DNA of 64,000 nucleotides, from positions 1-64,000 of the forward strand of contig CALXUV010000059.1 of assembly GCA_944391815.1 (NCBI GenBank), in the 5' to 3' direction. Shown piece after piece: positions 36,556-45,284 of this stretch (the first letter of the stretch is position 1; every line of letters starts with the position of its first letter). The position numbers and the translations under genes are program-made. The notes beneath the pieces are model-generated. The model saw nothing but the letters and a program-made list of their open reading frames with translations, did not search any database and was not told the DNA's origin. This DNA is from an uncultured Clostridia bacterium (lineage in GTDB: Bacteria > Bacillota > Clostridia > Oscillospirales > CAG-272).

Positions 36556-37032
36556 ATGTCAGCAAACGATGTCAATATTGAAGATATAATGGCGGAAATA
36601 AGGACCGAAATTAAGGAAAAAGGCTATACGTCGGACATGCTCAGCTTCAAGGATGTTGTAAGCGTAAGTCAGACGGAAACGGAAATATTCGACAAAAGAA
36701 AGTTTACCGAGCTTATGGCTTATTTGAATACCGCTTACAGGGTGCCGGTGGCAAGACCCATAACGGGAAATCCTCTTGTGGTTTTCGTAAAGAAAGTCAT
36801 AAGAAAATTCACGCTTTTCATACTCGGTCCTGTGGTTGACCATCAGAGTGAATACAACGCCTTTTCGGCAAGAGCCTTCAACATGGTAAGCTGCTATATA
36901 AATGAGAACAGCACCACGCTCAGTGAATCGGAAATGTGCAGAAAAATAGAGATACTTGAGCTCAAATTGCAGACAGCGTCAAAGGAAATAGAACGGCTGA
37001 GTCAGAAAATATCGGAGCTTGAAAAGAAATAA
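36556..37032 (+). CDS. Coiled-coil protein leading the glycosyltransferase operon
   Basis: A 158-residue protein. The N-terminus NIEDIMAEIRTEIKEKG is a charged helix, the middle PLVVFVKKVIRKFTLFILGPVVDHQSEYN is amphipathic and likely membrane-associated, and the C-terminal 45 residues form a coiled coil (EIERLSQKISELEKK). I have the impression this arrangement recurs ahead of glycosyltransferase genes in Firmicutes, probably as a membrane scaffold; no enzymatic motif is present. Start at ATG 36556, after AAAGGGAAATTT. The next gene begins 17 bases later. Confidence 0.75.
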   Translation: MSANDVNIEDIMAEIRTEIKEKGYTSDMLSFKDVVSVSQTETEIFDKRKFTELMAYLNTAYRVPVARPITGNPLVVFVKKVIRKFTLFILGPVVDHQSEYNAFSARAFNMVSCYINENSTTLSESEMCRKIEILELKLQTASKEIERLSQKISELEKK

Positions 37033-37049
37033 GCCGCTGAGAGGAATTT

Positions 37050-38144
37050 ATGAAGATAATTCAGGTTATGCCTACAGTCTCCTTCGGAGATGCGGTCAGT
37101 AACGACGCAAGAGCAATATGCCGGGTAATATCCGAGATGGGTTACAAAACCGGTATATATGCCGAAAATGTTGATTCAAGACTTCGCGATCCGTATGTAA
37201 GAAAAATAGCCAGGATGCCACAGATAAACAAAGATGACATAGTTATTTTCAATCACAGTACCGGTACTGACCTTTGTTATAAGCTGCCGAAAATGTCAGG
37301 CAGGAAAATGATGATTTATCATAATATCACTCCGCCTCACTTTTTCGATATGTACAGCATCAAATCAAGAGAAGTTACAAAATACGGATATCAGGGAACG
37401 GAGTATCTGAGTGATAAAATAGAGTACGCAATGCCGGTTTCCGAATACAACGCCAAGGATCTGCGCAAGATGGGTTATAGCTGCCCGATGTTTGTAAGAC
37501 CGATTCTGATCCCTTTTGAGGATTACGAAAAGGAACCGGACAGAAATATCATTGAAAAGTATTCGGACGGTTATGTAAACATAGTTTTTGTAGGCAGAAT
37601 CTCACCCAATAAAAAGCAGGAAGATGTGATAAAAGCCTTTTCTTACTATAAAAAACACATTAATCCCAAGTCCAGACTGATACTTGTCGGTTCTGACATC
37701 GGAATGGAAAGATACAGCAGATGTCTGAAAAATTATGCAGAAGCGCTGATGGTTGACGATGTGGTTTTTACCGGACAGATAAGTTTCAGGGCGATTCTCG
37801 CATTTTACAGAGTTGCGACTGTTTTCCTGTGTATGAGCGAGCATGAGGGCTTTTGTGTGCCGCTTGCGGAAGCGATGTTTTTCAAAGTCCCGATAGTGGC
37901 TTACAGAAGCAGTGCGGTTCCGGACACACTCGGCGACAGCGGGGTTTTGCTTGACAGTAAAGACGAAATTCTGACCGCCAAAGTGATAGACCGGATAGTA
38001 AGGGACGAAAATCTCCGGAATTTCATAATAGAAAAACAAACCGAAAGACTTAAGGCTTTTTCGTATAAAACCGTCAGAGATGAATTTGAAAAAGGACTGA
38101 ATGGTTTCATAGAGACCGTAAAGTCTGGTAAGCGGGTCAACTGA
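37050..38144 (+). CDS. Glycosyltransferase family 4 protein (GT-B fold)
   Basis: A 364-residue retaining glycosyltransferase. The N-terminal domain starts with KIIQVMPTVSFGDAVSNDARA, and the C-terminal nucleotide-sugar domain has IVFVGRISPNKKQEDVIKAF (about 178-197), LVGSD, and EHEGFCVPLAEAMFFKVPIVAY with the ExxxxxxxE motif near 270. No membrane segment. It lies in a three-glycosyltransferase operon whose product is probably a cell-surface polysaccharide or glycan; sugar and linkage are unknown. GAGAGGAA precedes the ATG. Confidence 0.92.
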   Translation: MKIIQVMPTVSFGDAVSNDARAICRVISEMGYKTGIYAENVDSRLRDPYVRKIARMPQINKDDIVIFNHSTGTDLCYKLPKMSGRKMMIYHNITPPHFFDMYSIKSREVTKYGYQGTEYLSDKIEYAMPVSEYNAKDLRKMGYSCPMFVRPILIPFEDYEKEPDRNIIEKYSDGYVNIVFVGRISPNKKQEDVIKAFSYYKKHINPKSRLILVGSDIGMERYSRCLKNYAEALMVDDVVFTGQISFRAILAFYRVATVFLCMSEHEGFCVPLAEAMFFKVPIVAYRSSAVPDTLGDSGVLLDSKDEILTAKVIDRIVRDENLRNFIIEKQTERLKAFSYKTVRDEFEKGLNGFIETVKSGKRVN

Positions 38145-38187
38145 AATTCCGCTTTGCCATAACGTTACAATTTAATCGGAGCTGAAA

Positions 38188-39399
38188 ATGAAAAAAATAG
38201 CGTTTGTAATACCATGGTACAGCGAAAAGATACCCGGCGGAGCGGAAATGGAGCTCAGAGGTCTGACCACGCATCTGCATGAGAGCGGACTCCGGCTTGA
38301 AATACTGACAACCTGCGTAAAAGAGTTTGCTTCCGACTGGAACGTAAATTATTTTAAAGCCGGAACCGAAACAATACACGGATTTACCGTCCGCAGATTT
38401 CCGGTAAGAAAGCGTGACGTTGCCGCCTTTGATTCCGTAAACTATAAACTGATGAACGGAATGAGAGTGACTGCCGAGGAAGAGGAAATATACGTACGGG
38501 AAAGTGTAAACAGCCCTGCGCTTTGCGAATATATTGACCAAAACAAAGACGATTACGCTCTTTTCGTTTTTATACCGTATATGTTCGGTACAACCTATCA
38601 CGGCATGCAGGTGTGTCCTGAAAAATCGGTGCTGATACCGTGTTTTCACGACGAGCCGTACATTTACATGAAGGTGTACAAAAAAGCTTTTGAAAAAGCA
38701 GCGGGAATAATCTACCACTGCAAACCTGAATATGAGCTTGCCAACCGTATATTTGACCTTGAAAATGTAAGGCAGGAAATACCCGGAGAGGGCGTCTACA
38801 CAGATCTTGTATCGGACGCAGCTGATTTCAGAAAGAAATTCGGTATTGATTCTCCTTTTGTTCTTTATGCCGGAAGAAAAGACGAGGGAAAGCGTGTACA
38901 TGTTCTTGTAAACTATTTTGCTGAATATTTAAAGCGCAGAAAAGTCAATCTCAAGCTTGTTCTGATAGGCGGCGGCAAGATGGAGTTTCCGTCTGATTTA
39001 GTCAGAAATAAGAGCATAATCGACCTTGGTTTTGTTGACGTGCAGGATAAATACAACGCTCAGGCAGCAGCGACTTTGCTGTGCCAGCCCTCACAGTTTG
39101 AGAGTTTTTCGCTTGTGATAATGGAAAGCTGGCTTTGCGGAAGACCTGTACTTGTGAACGGAGACTGTGCGGTAACAAGGCATTTTGTTTCAGATTCAAA
39201 CGGCGGGCTTTACTACAAAGACTATTTTGAATTTGAAGGATGTCTTGATTACATTCTTTCTCATCCGCATGTGGCGGATATAATGGGGGAAAACGGTAAG
39301 AATTACGTTAAAACACGTTTTTCATGGCCGGTAATTGTGGACAAGTATACCAAAATTTTCAGAAGTCTTGCAGGAGAAACATCTTCCGGAAAAGAATGA
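38188..39399 (+). CDS. Glycosyltransferase family 4 protein (paralogue A)
   Basis: A 403-residue GT-B glycosyltransferase. It starts KKIAFVIPWYSEKIPGGAEME, where PGGAE marks the donor-domain-facing loop; the C-terminal domain holds VLYAGRKDEGKRVHVLV (about 227-243), LIGGGKM and PSQFESFSLVIMESWLCGRPVLV with the Glu pair near 310-320. It is clearly paralogous to the next gene: both contain HDEP-x-I near residue 150 and end with an NYFEFEG / DYFEFEG...DY-L-HP block. Located 43 bases after the first glycosyltransferase, preceded by GGAGCTGAAA. Confidence 0.92.
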   Translation: MKKIAFVIPWYSEKIPGGAEMELRGLTTHLHESGLRLEILTTCVKEFASDWNVNYFKAGTETIHGFTVRRFPVRKRDVAAFDSVNYKLMNGMRVTAEEEEIYVRESVNSPALCEYIDQNKDDYALFVFIPYMFGTTYHGMQVCPEKSVLIPCFHDEPYIYMKVYKKAFEKAAGIIYHCKPEYELANRIFDLENVRQEIPGEGVYTDLVSDAADFRKKFGIDSPFVLYAGRKDEGKRVHVLVNYFAEYLKRRKVNLKLVLIGGGKMEFPSDLVRNKSIIDLGFVDVQDKYNAQAAATLLCQPSQFESFSLVIMESWLCGRPVLVNGDCAVTRHFVSDSNGGLYYKDYFEFEGCLDYILSHPHVADIMGENGKNYVKTRFSWPVIVDKYTKIFRSLAGETSSGKE

Positions 39400-39480
39400 A
39401 GAGTTCCCACAGACAGTATTCTGTCGGTATCGACTGCGTAGAATAAACAATAACAAATCAAATCAGGATGGCAAACAGTA

Positions 39481-40659
39481 ATGCGCAAAAAAGTAGCGTT
39501 GGTAAATCAGAGATACGGCACCGAAGTTAACGGAGGATCCGAGGAACATTGCAGACAGCTTGCGGAGCGTCTGAGTAAAATATATGATGTTGAAATAATA
39601 ACCACCTGTGCGCTTGAATATACGACCTGGGACAATTATTATCCCGAGGGTGAGACGGAAGTCAACGGAATAAAGGTCCGGCGTTTCAAGGTGGAAAAAA
39701 GCAGAAATCCGGTGAAATTCAAGAAAATTTCAGACAGAGTCATAGGTGCGGAGCACACCATCGAGGACGAGGAAGAATGGGTTGACAGGCAAGGACCGTA
39801 CTGCCCGGATTGCATTGAGTTCCTTAAAAAACACGCAAGCGATTATGATACAGTGATTTTCATGACATACCTCTATTACCTGACGGTCAGGGGGATGAAT
39901 CTGAAATTGAAAAACGCAGTTCTGCTTCCGACTGCACATGACGAACCGCCGATACACCTGATGGTGTACAGAGACGTTTTTGAAAACGCTTCGGCGATTA
40001 TTTACAATACCGTTGAAGAAAGGGATTTCTGCGAAAAAAAATTTGATATTTACGATATACCGAATACTGTTGCCGGCGTTGGCATAGAAGTGCCTGAAAC
40101 GATAGCAAATGACGGGAAATATAATACGGGACTTGGCGATTATATGCTGTATATAGGCAGGATTGATGAGTCAAAAGGCTGCGCTACACTTTTCCGGTAT
40201 TTTACCGAATACAAAAAACGCAGCGGTAAAAACATAAATCTTGTTCTTGCCGGAAAAAGCGTTATGAAAATTCCGGATAGAAAAGATATAATACCGCTTG
40301 GGTTTGTGAGCGAAGAAGAAAAGTATTCTCTGATAAAAAATTGCAAATTTCTTGTGCTTGCTTCGGAATTTGAAAGCCTCTCGATGGTTGTTCTGGAAAG
40401 TCTGGCTTACGGAAAACCGGTGCTGGTCAACGGAAACTGCAAGGTGCTCCGGGGACACTGTCACAGAAGCAATGCAGGACTCTATTTCAGAAATTATTTC
40501 GAGTTTGAGGGTGCAGTTGATTATCTGCTTGAACACCCGCGCGAGTATGAAATAATGGGAAATAACGGAAAAAAATATGTCGATGAGAATTACCGCTGGG
40601 AACAGATAATAAAAAAGGTAACGGATCTTATAGAAAGCTATAAAAATTATACTGACTGA
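39481..40659 (+). CDS. Glycosyltransferase family 4 protein (paralogue B)
   Basis: A 392-residue GT-B glycosyltransferase starting with VALVNQRYGTEVNGGSEEH. LYIGRIDESKGCATLFRYF (about 222-240), LAGKSVM and ASEFESLSMVVLESLAYGKPVLVNG mark the nucleotide-sugar domain. It shares block order and the HDEP and NYFEFEG segments with the preceding gene, so the two look like a tandem duplication that has diverged strongly. Last gene of the operon, 81 bases downstream of its paralogue, with a large composite terminator 100 bases further on. Confidence 0.92.
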   Translation: MRKKVALVNQRYGTEVNGGSEEHCRQLAERLSKIYDVEIITTCALEYTTWDNYYPEGETEVNGIKVRRFKVEKSRNPVKFKKISDRVIGAEHTIEDEEEWVDRQGPYCPDCIEFLKKHASDYDTVIFMTYLYYLTVRGMNLKLKNAVLLPTAHDEPPIHLMVYRDVFENASAIIYNTVEERDFCEKKFDIYDIPNTVAGVGIEVPETIANDGKYNTGLGDYMLYIGRIDESKGCATLFRYFTEYKKRSGKNINLVLAGKSVMKIPDRKDIIPLGFVSEEEKYSLIKNCKFLVLASEFESLSMVVLESLAYGKPVLVNGNCKVLRGHCHRSNAGLYFRNYFEFEGAVDYLLEHPREYEIMGNNGKKYVDENYRWEQIIKKVTDLIESYKNYTD

Positions 40660-40762
40660 CACAAAAAAGGTTTACGGGTTTCACTGTACGTCATTTTTAT
40701 GATTAACTTTTTCGTGTGAACAAAAATATAACTGTTACTGCAAATTAGCTCAAAAATATTTT

Positions 40763-40830
40763 AAACCCCACTCCGAAAATGAACTGTCCCGATTTTAAGG
40801 ACAGTTCAAAAACGGGAGAGGGGTTTTTGT
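40763..40830. terminator. Composite inverted-repeat terminator with nested hairpin (glycosyltransferase operon)
   Basis: AAACCCC-A-CTC (40763-40773) pairs with GAG-A-GGGGTTT (40816-40826), followed by TT GTT. Its loop contains a perfect 10-bp inner hairpin TGAACTGTCC/GGACAGTTCA (40780-40808). Outer plus inner stems are far larger than a normal terminator needs. Sequence 40831-40889 has nothing else. Confidence 0.75.
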
Positions 40831-40889
40831 TATGCATTAAAGGAGTTTTTTCGTGATAGCTGCAAAAAAACTTAAATATATCAAAAAAA

Positions 40890-40955
40890 CGGCACGCCAT
40901 ATAACGATTTTCAGAGCAAAACAAGTTCGCTGAGAAAGCCATAAAAAGCGTGCCG
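40890..40955 (-). terminator. Large-loop terminator of the FakA/DegV genes
   Basis: CGGCACGC (40890-40897) and GCGTGCCG (40948-40955) are perfect complements with a 50-base loop containing a weak inner pairing. On the minus strand the second arm runs into TTTTTTT. It lies 142 bases beyond the stop codon of the DAK-domain gene; 40956-41097 is otherwise empty. Confidence 0.65.
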
Positions 40956-41097
40956 CACCGTAAACTGAAAGTTATCCGGTAGTTATTTTTTATATTAAAA
41001 ACGATTTTTTGTTGTTATATGAGAAAAACGGATCTGATATTTTAGCATTAACACCTGAAATCAATTAAAACTTTTGTGTCTGATGCTTTCAGTTAAA

Positions 41098-42906
41098 TTA
41101 TTCGTTTTCTCCCGAAATAATATATGCGTAAACCGGCTGACCACCGTCGATCAGTGTGACTTCGGCGTAGGGGTTTACGTTTTCGGAAATGATTTCCGCA
41201 GCCTTTTCGGCCTCTTCTTTTGTTACGTCGTCGCCGTAATAAATCGTTATAATGCTGCTTTTTTTAACGGCGTCGGAAACCAGTTTAAGGCATTCCTCAC
41301 GGGTATCTGTAACATGTTTTACTTTGTTTTCAATAAGTCCGAGAATCTGTCCGAGTTTGATTTTTTTGCCGTCAAAAGTAGAGTCGTGAGCGGCATAGGT
41401 AACCGAAGCGGTTTTTGTATCGGCAATTCTCGCCTCCATCATCTCTCTGTTTTCTTCAAGAGAGGCATCCGGGTCGAACGCAAACATTGCCGAAACTCCC
41501 TGCGGAACCGAAACGGTGTTTATAACTTCAACCACCTTGTCGGTACAAAGCTCTGCGGCAGCCTTGGCGGCGAGGAAAATGTTTTTGTTATTGGGAAGCA
41601 CGAAAACTATTTCTGCAGGAGTGGCGTTTACAGCTTTCAGAAGATCTTCGGTGCTCGGGTTCATTGTCTGTCCCCCGGTTACAATCTTGTCGGCTCCGAG
41701 GTCAGAGAAAACCGCTTTGATTCCGTTGCCCGAGCATACGGTTACAAAACCGTATTTTTTTTCGGGAGCGGCTATTTCCGGTTCGGACTCAGCTGAATCG
41801 TTATGAGTGGCAATCATTCCCGAATGCTGATTTTTCATATTTTCGATTTTTACAGTATAAAATTCGCCGAACCTGACAGCTTCCGAAAGAACTTTTCCGG
41901 GATCTGTAGTATGAACATGCAGTTTTACAATGTCGGTATCCTCAACAAAAACCACACTGTCTCCGATTTTGTTTATAAAGCAGTGCAGCTCCTCGCACAT
42001 TCCTTCGCCCCGGTAATCTTTGCTTTTCGTAACTATACACTCAGTGCAGTAGGGATATGTGATATCCTCTGTTGAAAACTGTGAAAAGTCCGCCTGTTTT
42101 TTTGTTTCTGTGCTTTCGGACTTGTTCTTGGGTTTTACGGGATCGTTTCTCAGCGCAGCAAGCATACCTTGAAGAACTGCCACGAAACCGCTGCCTCCTG
42201 CGTCAACAACGTTGGCTTGTTTAAGAACCGGCAGCATATCGGGGGTTTTAGCGAGAGTTTCACCGGCAACTTCGAGCATAGAGGAGAAAAGTTCGTCAAG
42301 GTCACCGTAATCCTCGGGCTTTTTATCCATTCTTTCCATGGCGTTGTCGGCGCAAGCTTTCATAACCGTCAGGATTGTTCCTTCGGTAGGAGTCATTACC
42401 GCTTTGTATGCGGAATCGACGCCGTTTTTGAATGCAGTTGCTATTGTTTTTGCGTCAGCCTCCACGCAGCCTTTGAGTCCCTTTGCCATTCCCCTGAAGA
42501 AAGAGGAGAGAATTACGCCGGAATTTCCTCTTGCGGCACGGAGAAAAGTTTTTGCAACTTCGTTTGAAACATCGGCAACCGTACCCGAAAATCCTTTAAG
42601 TTCTCCACGGGCAGGACTCATGGTAAGGCTCATGTTTATGCCTGTGTCACCGTCCGGTACCGGGAAAACATTCAGATTGTTTATCTGGTCTTTTTCGTTG
42701 TCAAGAGCATTTGCAGCGGAAGTAACCATGTCTCTGTAAGTATCACCGTCGATGGTTTTAGCGGTTTTTCTTTTGGTTTTTTCCTTGCCGCTTTTTTCTG
42801 TTTTATTTTTTTCTTTATCAGTATCGCTGACGGTATTTTCAGCGGTATTTTCGTTATTAAGATCCTTTACCGTATCTATTTCGGTTTCTTTTTTGTTTTC
42901 TTTCAT
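41098..42906 (-). CDS. DAK/DhaL-domain fatty acid kinase FakA-like protein
   Basis: A 602-residue kinase of the YloV/FakA family, which phosphorylates fatty acids held by a DegV-type binding protein. After a Lys/Glu-rich low-complexity N-terminus of about 45 residues comes the DhaL domain with NVFPVPDGDTGINMSLT (about 78-94), ARGNSGVILSSFFRG and DAGGSGFVAVL, binding ADP-Mg. The middle domain has CTECIV and VHTTDPGKVL, and the C-terminal part (about 385-600) is DegV/FakB-like with GGQTMNPST. The DegV gene is immediately upstream in the same direction, supporting a FakAB system. Confidence 0.9.
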   Translation of the reverse strand: MKENKKETEIDTVKDLNNENTAENTVSDTDKEKNKTEKSGKEKTKRKTAKTIDGDTYRDMVTSAANALDNEKDQINNLNVFPVPDGDTGINMSLTMSPARGELKGFSGTVADVSNEVAKTFLRAARGNSGVILSSFFRGMAKGLKGCVEADAKTIATAFKNGVDSAYKAVMTPTEGTILTVMKACADNAMERMDKKPEDYGDLDELFSSMLEVAGETLAKTPDMLPVLKQANVVDAGGSGFVAVLQGMLAALRNDPVKPKNKSESTETKKQADFSQFSTEDITYPYCTECIVTKSKDYRGEGMCEELHCFINKIGDSVVFVEDTDIVKLHVHTTDPGKVLSEAVRFGEFYTVKIENMKNQHSGMIATHNDSAESEPEIAAPEKKYGFVTVCSGNGIKAVFSDLGADKIVTGGQTMNPSTEDLLKAVNATPAEIVFVLPNNKNIFLAAKAAAELCTDKVVEVINTVSVPQGVSAMFAFDPDASLEENREMMEARIADTKTASVTYAAHDSTFDGKKIKLGQILGLIENKVKHVTDTREECLKLVSDAVKKSSIITIYYGDDVTKEEAEKAAEIISENVNPYAEVTLIDGGQPVYAYIISGENE

Positions 42907-42927
42907 GACATGCCCTCTTTATGATAA

Positions 42928-43818
42928 TCAGTTTTTCATTCTTGCCGCACCGCGGTTTTCGCCGACGCAGAATACCGCAAGGGTTTTATAACCGGAGTGA
43001 GCTCCGATAACCGGACCGATGTAGTTAACTACACATTCTCTTTCCGGTAGTTTTTCCTTGATTATGGAAATAAATTCATTTACATCGTCAATGCAGTCGC
43101 CGTGACTGATGAAGATCGGGTTTGAGTCATCGCTGATTTCGCCCGCGATCATTTCGGCAATTTTCTTAACGGCAATTTTTCTGCCTCTTACCTTGTCGTA
43201 AGCTGCGAGCTTTCCGTTATCATCTACAAAAAGCATCGGTTTAATTTGAAGCATTGATCCGAAAAGCGCTGCGGCTGAGGAGATTCTTCCGCCTCTTTTC
43301 AGCTGTCCGAGATCGTCAACCGTGAATTCGTGGCAGATACGCATTTTCATCTGTTCGGCGTAGTCACGTACTTCCTCGATTGATGCTCCGGTTTTTTTCT
43401 TCATTGCGCAAAGATAAACGAGCAGTCCCTGTCCGAACGAGGCGCACTTTGAATCAACTATTTCGATTTTTCTGTCCGGATAGAACTCTTTCAGCTCAAA
43501 AGCCGCAGAAAGAGCATTCTGGTATGTAGCCGAAAGACCTGATGAAAAAGCAATATAAAGGATGTCTTTGCCTTGTTTAAGAAAAACGGTAAAATAATCG
43601 ATAAAAGAAACGGTATTGATAGCAGAAGTAGAAACTTTTGCACCGTTTTTAATCGTGTTGTAAAATTCAGGAACGGGAAACTCGGAATGATCCGGTTTGT
43701 TTTCATAAACATTGCCGTTAATATAGTAATTTATCGGGATAACCGGCGTGTCCCACTCTTCAACCTGTTTTTCGTCAATATCACTTCCGGAATCGGTCAT
43801 CAAGATATAATCAGTCAT
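42928..43818 (-). CDS. DegV family fatty acid-binding protein (FakB-like)
   Basis: A 296-residue protein of the DegV family, which binds a fatty acid for phosphorylation by FakA. Conserved blocks are LMTDSGSDI at the N-terminus, KVSTSAIN with the TS pair near 60, FSSGLSATYQNA near 90, the GLLVYLCA segment, VDDLGQLKRGGRIS near 155, and a C-terminal IGPVIGAHSG. Start chosen at 43818, since GAAAGGATAATTACC precedes it; the upstream frame to 43866 lacks family similarity. 21 bases separate it from the FakA-like gene. Confidence 0.93.
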   Translation of the reverse strand: MTDYILMTDSGSDIDEKQVEEWDTPVIPINYYINGNVYENKPDHSEFPVPEFYNTIKNGAKVSTSAINTVSFIDYFTVFLKQGKDILYIAFSSGLSATYQNALSAAFELKEFYPDRKIEIVDSKCASFGQGLLVYLCAMKKKTGASIEEVRDYAEQMKMRICHEFTVDDLGQLKRGGRISSAAALFGSMLQIKPMLFVDDNGKLAAYDKVRGRKIAVKKIAEMIAGEISDDSNPIFISHGDCIDDVNEFISIIKEKLPERECVVNYIGPVIGAHSGYKTLAVFCVGENRGAARMKN

Positions 43819-43971
43819 GGTAATTATCCTTTCGCTTGAACTTATTTTGTGAAATCCTATGGACAAACTTTCAAAAGTATGATATTATTTATTATATACC
43901 GTTAATATCATTCATATTAATCCGGCTCAGTGCCAAAAGGTTACAGAAAAAATAAAAAAAGGAAAAATAAA

Positions 43972-44478
43972 ATGAAAAAATATCTCGAATGCGGAACCGT
44001 AATCAATACTCACGGCGTCAAAGGAGCGCTTAAAGTTTATTCACTATGCAACAGTCCAAGACAGCTGGCGGATTTACCGCGGGTTTATTACTGTGTGCTC
44101 GGAGAGTACAGAAAACTCAGTGCCGAAAGTGCAAGCGTGTATAAAGATACGGTTATTTTTGTATTCAGCGAAATAAAGGATATGGATTCGGCACTGCGTC
44201 TCAAAGGAAAAACGCTTTACGCTGACAGGGACGATATCGTTCTTGCAGACGGGGAATATTTTCTTGCAGATCTGATAGGACTTGATGTAATTGACGAAAG
44301 AACAGGCGAAAAATACGGAGTTGTTGAAAATGTCAACGCTGACGGCGCACAGACGCTTTACGAGATACGTACGGAAAACGGTATAAAACTTTTGCCTGCT
44401 GTTGATGAATTCATAAAAAGAATAGATTTTGAAAAAGCAGTTTATATAACTCCATGCGAAGGATTATTTGAAATATAA
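43972..44478 (+). CDS. rimM: 16S rRNA processing protein RimM
   Basis: A 168-residue 30S assembly factor. The N-terminal barrel contains GTVINTHGVKGALKVYSLC (5-23) and the C-terminal PRC-barrel begins near EYFLADLIGLDV, with ADGAQTLYEI and LLPAVDEFIKRID. I start at ATG 43972 after AAAAAGGAAAAAT; the basic extension to a GTG at 43930 looks untranslated. It precedes trmD as usual, but rpsP and the KH protein normally found upstream are missing here. Confidence 0.95.
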   Translation: MKKYLECGTVINTHGVKGALKVYSLCNSPRQLADLPRVYYCVLGEYRKLSAESASVYKDTVIFVFSEIKDMDSALRLKGKTLYADRDDIVLADGEYFLADLIGLDVIDERTGEKYGVVENVNADGAQTLYEIRTENGIKLLPAVDEFIKRIDFEKAVYITPCEGLFEI

Positions 44479-44603
44479 TTTCAGAAATCAGGTTGTTTTG
44501 CAGTTCCCGAAGCTGAACATAAACTGTTTTTTTCGGAAGTTTCTGAAAATCTGAATTAAAGCATTCAACGTCCGTTTATTGTGAAAAATGAAAGGTAAGT
44601 AAG

Positions 44604-45284
44604 ATGAGATTCGATGTAATGACGCTGTTTCCGGAGATGATTGACGGGATTGTTTCATACAGCATAATAGGAAGAGCACAGGAAAAGGGTATAATCGAGA
44701 TACATTCGCATAATATAAGAGATTATTCGGAAGATAAACACCGCAGAGTTGACGATACACCTTGCGGTGGCGGGATGGGTATGCTCATGAGCATTCCGCC
44801 TATAGACAGATGTCATGATGCGGTAAAAAAGGCAGGCGGGCAAGGCAGATGCAGGACGGTATACATGTCACCGCAGGGGAGAGTCTTCAACCAGAAAATT
44901 GCCAAAGAGCTTTCGGAATATGACAGACTGATAATACTTTGCGGACATTATGAAGGAGTTGATCGCCGTGCGGTTGAAATGCTTTGCGACGATGAAATAT
45001 CGGTAGGCGATTATGTGCTGACCGGAGGCGAGCTTGCAGCTTGCGTTCTTATCGACAGCGTATCAAGACTTATAAAGGGCGTGCTTTCCGACGAGGAATG
45101 CCACGAAAAAGAGAGCTTTTCGGATGGACTGCTTGAATATCCGCAGTACACAAGACCTATAGAATACAAGGGAAGAAGAGTTCCTGAGGTATTGCTGAGC
45201 GGCAACCACAGAAAAATAGAAGAGTGGAGAAGAGAGACGGCTTATCAGTTGACTGAAAAAAACCGTCCCGATCTTTTAAAATGA
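44604..45284 (+). CDS. trmD: tRNA (guanine-N1)-methyltransferase TrmD
   Basis: A 226-residue SPOUT-class enzyme that makes m1G37 in tRNAs reading CNN codons, preventing frameshifts. Clear signatures are RFDVMTLFPEMI at the start, RVDDTPCGGGMGMLM, LCGHYEGVDRRA (knot region) and GDYVLTGGELAACVLIDS. It is shorter than the 250-residue average but complete through the C-terminal helical domain. Its stop overlaps the next gene by the ATGA arrangement (45281-45284), indicating translational coupling. Confidence 0.97.
   Translation: MRFDVMTLFPEMIDGIVSYSIIGRAQEKGIIEIHSHNIRDYSEDKHRRVDDTPCGGGMGMLMSIPPIDRCHDAVKKAGGQGRCRTVYMSPQGRVFNQKIAKELSEYDRLIILCGHYEGVDRRAVEMLCDDEISVGDYVLTGGELAACVLIDSVSRLIKGVLSDEECHEKESFSDGLLEYPQYTRPIEYKGRRVPEVLLSGNHRKIEEWRRETAYQLTEKNRPDLLK

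Noticed and set aside
41074..41796. Plus-strand frame opposite the FakA-like gene
   Set aside because: Antisense shadow; the minus-strand protein has clear DAK motifs.
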